A stretch of 64,000 nucleotides of DNA from Gammaproteobacteria bacterium (GTDB taxonomy: Bacteria; Pseudomonadota; Gammaproteobacteria; Steroidobacterales; GCA-2729495). Below are positions 16,801 through 22,909 of the stretch, piece after piece. The stretch spans positions 1 to 64,000 of the forward strand of contig RFHQ01000054.1 in NCBI GenBank assembly GCA_003695765.1. Reading direction: 5' to 3'. The notes beneath the pieces are model-generated. The model saw only the letters and a list, made by a program, of their open reading frames with translations. It had not been told where the DNA came from and searched no databases. Position 1 is the first letter of the stretch. Every line of letters begins with the position of its first letter. A program made the translations under genes and the position numbers.

Positions 16801-17499
16801 ATGCCCGCCCCCGCGCAGGACAGCGAAGCGACGCTGGTGCTGGTTTGCCGCCGGCCCGCCCCCGGCACGGGCAAGCGCCGGCTGGCGGCCGAAATCGGCG
16901 ATGCGCAGGCGCTTGCGATCGCCGAGGGCTTGCTGGCGGCGGCACTGGAAGACGCCCTCGCCTGGCCAGGGCCGGTCGTGATTGCGCCGGCGGCCGAACG
17001 CGACCGCGACTGGGCCGCCGGGCTGTTGCCACGCGCCGTCCAGGTCCAGCCCCAGGCACCCGGCACGCTGGGCCAGCGGCTGGCGACATTGGACCGGGCG
17101 CTGCGGGCGGCCGGCCATCGCGCACTGGTCTATATCGGCAGCGACGCGCCGGTGCTCGGGCCGGCCGACTATGCCGCGACCCGGCGCCTGCTGGCGGGGC
17201 ACGACGTCGTGCTGGCGCCGGCGGCCGATGGTGGCGTCACGCTGATGGCGGCGCGGACGACCTGGCCCGAATTGGCCGGCCTGCCCTGGGAGACCCCGTC
17301 GCTGGGCGCGGCCTTGCGGCGTGCCTGTGCCGCTGCCGGCCGCACGATCGCCTGCCTGCCGGCGGGTTTCGACGTGGACACGGGCGCGGACCTCCTGCGG
17401 CTGCGGACCGCCCTTCGCCACGATCCGCGTCCCGCGCGCCGGGCCCTGTTGAAAATAGTGTCTGACACGAATTTCGAGGCGGGTCAGCGGTGCGGGTGA
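16801..17499 (+). CDS. DUF2064 / TIGR04282-type transferase (rSAM-associated transferase 1)
   Basis: This 232-residue nucleotidyl/glycosyltransferase-like protein belongs to the family annotated as arsenosugar biosynthesis or rSAM/selenodomain-associated transferase 1. It shows PAPGTGKRRLAAEIGD near the N-terminus, YIGSDAPVLGPADY, and ADGGVTLMA. The last 15 or so residues are encoded by an inserted GTGTCTGACAC repeat unit (KIVSDTNF) and the bases after it, which replaced the native C-terminus. The stop overlaps the next gene. Its donor and acceptor sugars are unproven; the arsenosugar role is inferred from neighbours. Confidence 0.82.
   Translation: MPAPAQDSEATLVLVCRRPAPGTGKRRLAAEIGDAQALAIAEGLLAAALEDALAWPGPVVIAPAAERDRDWAAGLLPRAVQVQPQAPGTLGQRLATLDRALRAAGHRALVYIGSDAPVLGPADYAATRRLLAGHDVVLAPAADGGVTLMAARTTWPELAGLPWETPSLGAALRRACAAAGRTIACLPAGFDVDTGADLLRLRTALRHDPRPARRALLKIVSDTNFEAGQRCG
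17449..17475. repeat. GTGTCTGACAC repeat unit inside a coding 3' end
   Basis: One unit, TTGAAAATAGTGTCTGACAC followed by GAATTTC, lies inside the frame of the DUF2064 gene and upstream of the next start codon. Unlike the copies at 2.0-4.4 kb, the gene reads through it in a frame that avoids the TGA and TAG it contains. The core palindrome is 17458-17468. Confidence 0.8.
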
Positions 17500-18197
17500 G
17501 CGTGGTGATCCCGGTGCTCGACGACCGCCGGGCGCTGGCGGCGCTGCTCGACCGGCTCGCCGGGCTCGAGCCGCCGCCGGACGAGCTGATCGTCGTCGAT
17601 GCCGGCGATGAGGACGCCTGCCGCCGCCTCGCCGAGGCCCGGGGCGCGCTTTACCTGCGCTGCCGGCCGGGCCGCGGCCGGCAGCTGGCGGCCGGGGCTG
17701 CCGCGGCGCGCGGCCGCGTGCTCTGGTTCCTGCATGCCGATGCCTGGCCGGAGCGGGCCGCCGTCGCCGCGATCGAGCGGGCGATCACGGCCGGGGCCGT
17801 CGGTGGCTGGTTCCGCTTTCGCTTTCGCGGCGACGCGACCGCGTGGAAGCGTTGCCTGGCCGCGCTCACCAACTGGCGCTGCCGGCTCGGCGGCATTCCC
17901 TACGGCGACCAGGGCCTGTTCATGCTGCGCGCCGCCTACCTGGCCGCCGGCGGCTTCCCGGACCAGCCCTTGTTCGAGGAAGTGCCGCTGGTCCGCCGCC
18001 TGCGGCGCATCGGAGACTTCCGCGGGCTGCCGCAGGCGATCGGCGTATCGCCGCGGCGCTGGGAGCGCGACGGCTGGCTCCGGCGCAGCCTGCACAACCG
18101 CCTGCTGGCCATCGGTTACCTGCTCGGCCTGCCGCCGGGAACTCTGGCGCGTTATTACCGTCCCATGCACGCAGGCAAGCAGGGGCCGGAATGCTGA
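17490..18197 (+). CDS. GT2-family TIGR04283-type glycosyltransferase (rSAM-associated transferase 2)
   Basis: This GT-A-fold glycosyltransferase of 235 residues starts with VSVVIPVLDDRRAL. It has VVDAGDED, GRGRQLAAGAAAARG, and an LHADAW variant of the DxD motif. The GIPYGDQGLFMLRAAYLAAGGFP region followed by LFEEVPLV is diagnostic of transferase 2 of the arsenosugar/rSAM-selenodomain clusters. It starts with GTG, overlapping the preceding gene by 10 bases, and overlaps the radical SAM gene by 7. It likely transfers a sugar in the same pathway as its neighbours. Confidence 0.88.
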   Translation: MRVSVVIPVLDDRRALAALLDRLAGLEPPPDELIVVDAGDEDACRRLAEARGALYLRCRPGRGRQLAAGAAAARGRVLWFLHADAWPERAAVAAIERAITAGAVGGWFRFRFRGDATAWKRCLAALTNWRCRLGGIPYGDQGLFMLRAAYLAAGGFPDQPLFEEVPLVRRLRRIGDFRGLPQAIGVSPRRWERDGWLRRSLHNRLLAIGYLLGLPPGTLARYYRPMHAGKQGPEC

Positions 18198-19102
18198 GAA
18201 TACGCCAGCAGGATTTGCAACTGACGACCAGCGGCGAGCCGCGTGGCTATATCGATCCGCATGCGCTGGAGGAGCTATGGTTCCACACCGGCACGGCCTG
18301 CAACCTTGCCTGTCCCTTCTGCCTCGAGGGCTCGAAGCCCGGCGACGATCGCCTGCAGCGCGTCACGCTGGCCGACGTCCGGCCACTGATGGACGAGGCC
18401 ATCGAACTCGGCGTGCAGCAGTTCTCCTTCACTGGCGGCGAGCCCTTCATCGTCAAGGATTTCGTCGACATTCTCGCCTACGCAGCCAGCCTGCGACCCT
18501 GCCTGGTGCTGACCAATGGCACGGACCCGGTGCTCAAGCGGTTGGCGCAGATCCGTCGCCTGCGCAACGCGGCCCATCCGATCAGCTTCCGCATCAGCAT
18601 CGACTGGCCGGACCGCGAACGGCACGATGCCGGCCGCGGGGCCGGGCAGTTCGACAAGGCACTGGCCGGCCTGCGCGCGCTGCACGAACTCGGCTTCCCG
18701 GTCTCCGTCGCCCGGCAGGCCGAGGACGACGAGAACGAAGCCGCGGTCGAGCGCCGCTACCGGACACTGTTCGTCGCCCAAGGGCTGCCGGCCGACCTGC
18801 GTATCGTCGCCTTTCCGGATTTCTCGCCCCCAGGGGCACAACGGCAGGTGCCGGAGATCACGACCGACTGTATGACCCGCTATCACACCGAGGCCAGTCG
18901 CCGCGCCTTCATGTGCGCGTTCAGCAAGATGGTCGTCAAACGCAGTGGCCAGATGCGTGTCTTCGCCTGCACCCTGGTCGACGACGACCCGGCCTATGAG
19001 CTCGGCGGCAGCCTCGCCGAGGCGATGCGCTCGCGCATCATGCTGGCGCACCATCGCTGCTACGCCTGTTTCCGCTATGGCTCGTCCTGCAGCGAACGCT
19101 GA
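18191..19102 (+). CDS. Radical SAM enzyme with C-terminal cysteine cluster, arsenosugar-type context
   Basis: The 303-residue protein has the radical SAM [4Fe-4S] motif CNLACPFC (Cys37, 41, 44) and the SAM-binding FTGGEP (80-85). Six cysteines in the C-terminal part (227, 242, 260, 290, 293, 300), the last three in CYACFRYGSSC, suggest one or two auxiliary Fe-S clusters as in SPASM or twitch enzymes. It is not the canonical ArsS with its C-terminal DUF3641, although it occupies the ArsS position next to ArsM and the two transferases. The inferred reaction is a radical carbon-carbon or carbon-arsenic bond formation; this is not shown. The ATG at 18191 overlaps the preceding stop. Confidence 0.85.
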   Translation: MLRIRQQDLQLTTSGEPRGYIDPHALEELWFHTGTACNLACPFCLEGSKPGDDRLQRVTLADVRPLMDEAIELGVQQFSFTGGEPFIVKDFVDILAYAASLRPCLVLTNGTDPVLKRLAQIRRLRNAAHPISFRISIDWPDRERHDAGRGAGQFDKALAGLRALHELGFPVSVARQAEDDENEAAVERRYRTLFVAQGLPADLRIVAFPDFSPPGAQRQVPEITTDCMTRYHTEASRRAFMCAFSKMVVKRSGQMRVFACTLVDDDPAYELGGSLAEAMRSRIMLAHHRCYACFRYGSSCSER

Positions 19103-19114
19103 ACGGCGGGCCGA

Positions 19115-20044
19115 TCAGGCGGGGAAGAAGTCGATCGGCTTGGTCGTCGTGACCGGCGCCACATCCTTCTCGGCGAAGCGGAACAGCTTCACCCGCTGGA
19201 CGAGCTTGCGCTGCAGTTCCTCGTCGTCCAGCTCGCTGGAAACGATCTCGCAAGCCGATACCAGGCCCGAGGGCTCGATGGTCAGGCGCAGCACCAGCTT
19301 GCCCTGCAGCGTCGGGTCGCGGCGCAGCGCGCGGTTGTACAGCGCGTAGATCGCGCCCTTGTTGCGGTCGAAGACCATCTCGATTTCTTCGCGGCTGCGC
19401 GCCGGCCGTTCCGAACTGCCGCTGCGCCGCGCGCTGGCCTGCGAGGCCAGCCCGGCTACGGTGCTGGACACCGCGGTGCTCGCATGCCCGGCCAGTCCCG
19501 CGCCGCCGGTATCCCGGCTCAGCTTCGCCGTGTTGATGCCGCCGCTGGCCCGCCCGGCCCGCGAGGTGATCAGTGATCGCTCGCTGCGCCGGGCCGCACC
19601 CGCCGCGCCGGCCAGCTGCCGACGGTTCGCGACCGCGGCGATCGCCTGATTGTCGCGCAATTCCGCGAGCTCATCGGCGAAGGGCAGCAACCCGGCCATG
19701 GCCGCTTTCTTGCGCGCCTTTTCGACCCGGTCCACCGGCGGCTTCGGCTCCGGCTGCTTCTTCACGACTTTCTCGGGCTTCGGCTGCTCGGGTTTCGGCT
19801 GTTCCGGTTCCTGCCGGACCACCGGCGGCGGTGGCGGCTTCGGTTTGTCGAGCAGCAGCTTCGCGAAGCGGGGCGGGACCTCGACCACCTCGGCCTCGTC
19901 CGGTGCCGGCACCGGCAACAGGCTCAGCACCACGGTCAGCAGCAGGACGCCGATCGCGACGCGCTTGAGGATCTCGCGGAAGTGGTCCTCCTGCTCGAGG
20001 CCGAGATCCCAGGGCAGCGCGTAGTTGCGGTAGAACGCGATCAC
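19115..20044 (-). CDS. AgmX/TonB-like energy-transducing protein
   Basis: This 309-residue inner-membrane protein has one N-terminal TM helix (VAIGVLLLTVVLSLLP, about residues 30-45), then a long Pro-Lys-Glu linker spanning the periplasm (KPKPPPPPVV, EQPKPEQPKPE) and a C-terminal AgmX/PglI-type TonB domain (IEMVFDRNKGAIYALYNRAL, VLRLTIEPSG). It should transmit force from the adjacent ExbB/ExbD motor to outer-membrane or periplasmic partners. I chose the GTG at 20044, four bases after the ExbD stop; the longer frame overlaps that gene heavily. It is the last gene of the operon. Confidence 0.85.
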   Translation of the reverse strand: MIAFYRNYALPWDLGLEQEDHFREILKRVAIGVLLLTVVLSLLPVPAPDEAEVVEVPPRFAKLLLDKPKPPPPPVVRQEPEQPKPEQPKPEKVVKKQPEPKPPVDRVEKARKKAAMAGLLPFADELAELRDNQAIAAVANRRQLAGAAGAARRSERSLITSRAGRASGGINTAKLSRDTGGAGLAGHASTAVSSTVAGLASQASARRSGSSERPARSREEIEMVFDRNKGAIYALYNRALRRDPTLQGKLVLRLTIEPSGLVSACEIVSSELDDEELQRKLVQRVKLFRFAEKDVAPVTTTKPIDFFPA

Positions 20045-20048
20045 CAGC

Positions 20049-20588
20049 CTAACCCTGCGGCTCGCCCGCGGCGGCGTCGGCGGCCGCCTGCCGCAGCGGC
20101 CGTTGCAGCACGGCCAGCGAAATGCGCCCATAGTCGGCCGCCGTGCAGGTCGCCATCACGCGCTTCAGCAGCCGATACGGCAAGGCCCGATCGCCCATGA
20201 TGGTCACTTCGCGCGCCGCGACGTCCGCCATCGCCTGCTTGCGCAGCACGCGGTCGGTCTGCTGCGTGAGCGCATCGCGCAGCGCCGGAATCACGATCGC
20301 CTCGCTGTCCATGACCTCGGCGACACTGGCCACCGGCTGCCCCTGCACGAGGATCTGCTCGCCGGTCACCAGCACGACGACGTTCTCACGCGCCTTTTCC
20401 TCGGCCACCGATTCCGGCAGCTGGACGTCCCGGGCATTCGGCAGCACTTCGACGTCGGTGGAATTCACCAGCAGGAAGAACACCAGGATCGTGAAGATAT
20501 CCATCAGCGACACCAGGTTCAGCGCCACCTGTTTGCGGCCCCGGGCATTGCGCTTGGCCATGCGCTTGGCTCGTTTGGACATCTGCAT
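20049..20588 (-). CDS. ExbD/TolR-family protein (second copy)
   Basis: This 179-residue biopolymer transport protein has a basic cytoplasmic start (KRAKRMAKRNARGRK) and one TM helix (LVSLMDIFTILVFFLLVNST) with the proton-path Asp in LMDIF. A periplasmic ExbD domain ends near MATCTAADYGRISLAVLQ. It follows the other ExbD gene by three bases, with GGAG before its ATG. The two ExbD copies plus one ExbB match the AglR/AglQ/AglS arrangement in Myxococcus, where two TolR-like proteins accompany one TolQ-like protein. Confidence 0.9.
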   Translation of the reverse strand: MQMSKRAKRMAKRNARGRKQVALNLVSLMDIFTILVFFLLVNSTDVEVLPNARDVQLPESVAEEKARENVVVLVTGEQILVQGQPVASVAEVMDSEAIVIPALRDALTQQTDRVLRKQAMADVAAREVTIMGDRALPYRLLKRVMATCTAADYGRISLAVLQRPLRQAAADAAAGEPQG

Positions 20589-20591
20589 GCT

Positions 20592-21113
20592 TCAGCTCCG
20601 CTTCAGCACCGGCGCGTCGCCGATGGAGATCTCCGGAAACAGTTCGGCCCGCACCGGCTCGCCGGCCGGTTGCCCGGCCCCGTCCAGCGGTTGCTCCTCG
20701 AACAGGCGCACGGCGTCCATCACCTGCACCAGCACGTCGTAGGGCACCTCCGGCTCCAGCAGGATGGTCGCGTCCAGCTTGTCCGGGAAGCTGGCCTTCA
20801 CCCGCTTCAGGTACTCGGTCAGGCCCGCGTAGTCGTATTCGCCATCCCGCTTCGGCAATCGCGTCAGCAGGCCACCGTTGCGCTCGCCGATCTCCAGCCG
20901 GTCGGCCCGCACGATGACTTCCAGCTGCATCTCCGGCGGCGCATCCGCGAGCTCGTCCCCGGAGGAAGGCAGGTTGAGCTCGAGAATCGCCAGCCGCGAG
21001 AACACCGCGGTGATCAGCAGGAACGGCACCAGGATCACCATCAGGTTCATGAAAGCGGTGATGTCCAGGTCCGCCGTGTCGCGGCGGCGATGGCGGCGGC
21101 GGTAGGCGTTCAT
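20592..21113 (-). CDS. ExbD/TolR-family protein (first copy)
   Basis: This 173-residue protein starts with a basic RRRHRRRDTADLDITAFMNLM segment. The Asp in LDIT is the conserved proton-translocating residue region of TolR/ExbD, and a TM helix (LMVILVPFLLITAVF) follows. The periplasmic domain contains LEPEVPYDVLVQVMDAVR, a TolR hallmark. The start at 21113 overlaps the ExbB stop (ATGA); a longer open frame upstream is a shadow of the ExbB gene. It should form the ion-driven motor with ExbB. Confidence 0.92.
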   Translation of the reverse strand: MNAYRRRHRRRDTADLDITAFMNLMVILVPFLLITAVFSRLAILELNLPSSGDELADAPPEMQLEVIVRADRLEIGERNGGLLTRLPKRDGEYDYAGLTEYLKRVKASFPDKLDATILLEPEVPYDVLVQVMDAVRLFEEQPLDGAGQPAGEPVRAELFPEISIGDAPVLKRS

Positions 21114-21772
21114 GCGCCGGCGGCAGCGGTCTTCTGCTCCTTGCGGCGCTCGTCGATCGCGTTCAGGAACTTGACCGAGGCCATCTCCAGGCTGTCGACG
21201 ATTTCCGTCGTCTTGCTCTGCAGCAGCGTGTGCACGAGCAGCAGCGGGATCGCGACCATCAGGCCGAAGGCCGTGGTGTTCATGGCCACCGAGATGCTCG
21301 CCGACAGCATGTCGGCTTTTTCGGCCGGGTTCGCCGCGGCGACCGCGGTGAAGGCCCGGATCAACCCAATGATCGTGCCGAGCAGGCCGAGCAGCGTGGC
21401 CACGTTGGCAAAGGTCGCGAGGTAATGCGTACGCTTCTCCAGCCGCGGCACGACCTCCATCAGGCTTTCCTCCATCGCCTTCTCGATGTCGTCGCGGCGC
21501 GCCGCCGTCTTGATGCGATGCAGGCCGTAGGTCAGGATCGTGGCGATCGCAGCTTTCGACTTCGATGTCACGTTGACCGCTTCCTGGAACTTGCCTGCCT
21601 GAATGAACGGCGTGACCTTGTTCCACAGCATGCGGTTGCTGACACTGGTCTTGCTGAGGTAGATCCAGCGCTCGACCGCGATCGCCAGCCCGAGGGCCAG
21701 CACGATCACGATCGGGTACATGAAGACCCCGCCGTTCTGAAAGAATCCGACGATTCCGGAATACACATCCAT
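21110..21772 (-). CDS. MotA/TolQ/ExbB proton channel protein
   Basis: This 220-residue inner-membrane protein has an N-terminal TM (GGVFMYPIVIVLALGLAIAV), a long cytoplasmic loop, and two C-terminal TMs (FANVATLLGLLGTIIGLIRAF and an AFGLMVAIPLLLVHTLL helix). The LLGTIIGL segment and the conserved Thr residues of the ion channel are present. The start is the ATG at 21772 (MDVYSG), preceded by GGAGGAAAC; a 13-residue longer frame is less likely. It should power the TPR and TonB-like parts of the operon with proton flow. Confidence 0.94.
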   Translation of the reverse strand: MDVYSGIVGFFQNGGVFMYPIVIVLALGLAIAVERWIYLSKTSVSNRMLWNKVTPFIQAGKFQEAVNVTSKSKAAIATILTYGLHRIKTAARRDDIEKAMEESLMEVVPRLEKRTHYLATFANVATLLGLLGTIIGLIRAFTAVAAANPAEKADMLSASISVAMNTTAFGLMVAIPLLLVHTLLQSKTTEIVDSLEMASVKFLNAIDERRKEQKTAAAGA

Positions 21773-21813
21773 GCTCAGTTTCCTCCTCCGAGTGCGCCAG
21801 GCGCACGCCATTG

Positions 21814-21833
21814 GCGCCGGCCGCGGCCGGCGC
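21814..21833. repeat. Perfect 20-bp GC palindrome in leader of exbB
   Basis: The sequence GCGCCGGCC-GC-GGCCGGCGC is a perfect palindrome in the 97-base gap between the upstream small exported protein gene and exbB. It would form a very stable hairpin in the operon mRNA. It could protect an mRNA end or attenuate expression between the TPR genes and the motor genes. Confidence 0.6.
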
Positions 21834-21869
21834 GCTCAGTGACCAGGGGGCACAGCCATGTGACCGGGT

Positions 21870-22271
21870 TCACTCCTTGCCCCCATACAATTGATCGAAA
21901 TAGGCCGTCTGTCTGCGGAACACTTCACGGTCCACGGGAGCCAGCGCCTCGTCGATCAGGCTGTTGACCGGCTTCCCCAGCAGATCGCCCAGCGCCGGAT
22001 CCTTCCAAGGCACGATGTTCAGCACCCGCGGCAGCTCGCGGTTGCCACGTATCGAGGTCGTCTCCAGGTCCAGTTCGTCCTGAGCAACCGCCACCGCCGG
22101 CGCCCGCGGCTCGGCGGCGTCCGGCGCGGGCCGCCGGTCCGCGGCCGGCGCGCCGGCATCGACCACTGCGGCGGCCTCGGCCGACGGCGGACCCGCCTGC
22201 TCGGCCGGTCCCGGCTCCGCTGCAGCCAGCGCGCCGCCCAGCAGACAGAGCAGCCACAGCCCGCGCATCAT
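21870..22271 (-). CDS. Small exported protein of the Glt-like operon
   Basis: This 133-residue protein has a signal peptide (RGLWLLCLLGGALAAAEP), an Ala/Pro-rich low-complexity middle, and a compact C-terminal part (TTSIRGNRELPRVLNIVPWK to FDQLYGGKE). The C-terminal RGNRELPRVLNIVPWK stretch looks conserved; similar short proteins occur beside TonB/ExbD-TPR operons and resemble GltF-like partners only in position. The start at 22271 overlaps the preceding stop (ATGA). It should be periplasmic. Confidence 0.65.
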   Translation of the reverse strand: MMRGLWLLCLLGGALAAAEPGPAEQAGPPSAEAAAVVDAGAPAADRRPAPDAAEPRAPAVAVAQDELDLETTSIRGNRELPRVLNIVPWKDPALGDLLGKPVNSLIDEALAPVDREVFRRQTAYFDQLYGGKE

Positions 22272-22909
22272 TCCGGCCCCGCCTGCGCCGTGCGCGCGGT
22301 CAGGCCCAGCCGCCGCCGCAGGTCGGCGATCCATTTACCGACCTCCTCGGCGCTGCGCTCGTCCCCGGCCAGCGCGATGTATTGTTCGTATTGCTCGACG
22401 GCCAGCGCATGCCGCTGCTGGTAGAGGTCGTATAGCACGCCGAGGTTGTAGTGTGCATAGGCGTAGCCGGGGTCGCTGTCCAGCGCCGCCCGGTAGGCCT
22501 GCTCCGCCTCGTCGAAACGGCCTGCCTGCCGGTGCAGGATGCCGAGCTGGTTCCAGGCCGGCGCGCAGTGTTGGCAGACCGCCAGCGCCTGCTGCAGGTA
22601 GTCCTGCGCGGCCGCCGCATCGCCGTCGCCCGCTGCGAGGATCGCGAGGTTCACGTACGGACCGGCATAGTCGGGATGGCGCCGGCTCAAGCCGAGCAGC
22701 AGCTCGCGGGCACGCTCGCCATCGCCGGCATCCATGTAGCCCAGCGCGCGCGCGAAATCGTCCACCGCGGCCTGGGGGTAGTCGAAACCTGGCTCGCCAC
22801 TGCCCTGCACTTGCGGCTGGCGCGCCGGGCCGGCGGCGCAGGCGGCGAGCAGCGCTACCGCCAGCAGCAGCGCCAACCGGCGGCCGGATTCAATCGATGA
22901 TCGCAACAA
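22268..22909 (-). CDS. TPR lipoprotein (GltE-like position)
   Basis: This 213-residue lipoprotein has lipobox LAAC in the signal peptide (about residue 24) and four or five TPR units from about residue 45 to 185 (AWNQLGILHRQAGRFDEAEQ, AHYNLGVLYDLYQQRHALA). It probably sits in the outer or inner membrane leaflet facing the periplasm as a scaffold, as the TPR lipoprotein AglT/GltE does in Myxococcus. The start is a TTG (22909), unusual but supported by AGGAGAGGAG about nine bases upstream. It overlaps the large TPR gene. Confidence 0.8.
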   Translation of the reverse strand: MLRSSIESGRRLALLLAVALLAACAAGPARQPQVQGSGEPGFDYPQAAVDDFARALGYMDAGDGERARELLLGLSRRHPDYAGPYVNLAILAAGDGDAAAAQDYLQQALAVCQHCAPAWNQLGILHRQAGRFDEAEQAYRAALDSDPGYAYAHYNLGVLYDLYQQRHALAVEQYEQYIALAGDERSAEEVGKWIADLRRRLGLTARTAQAGPE

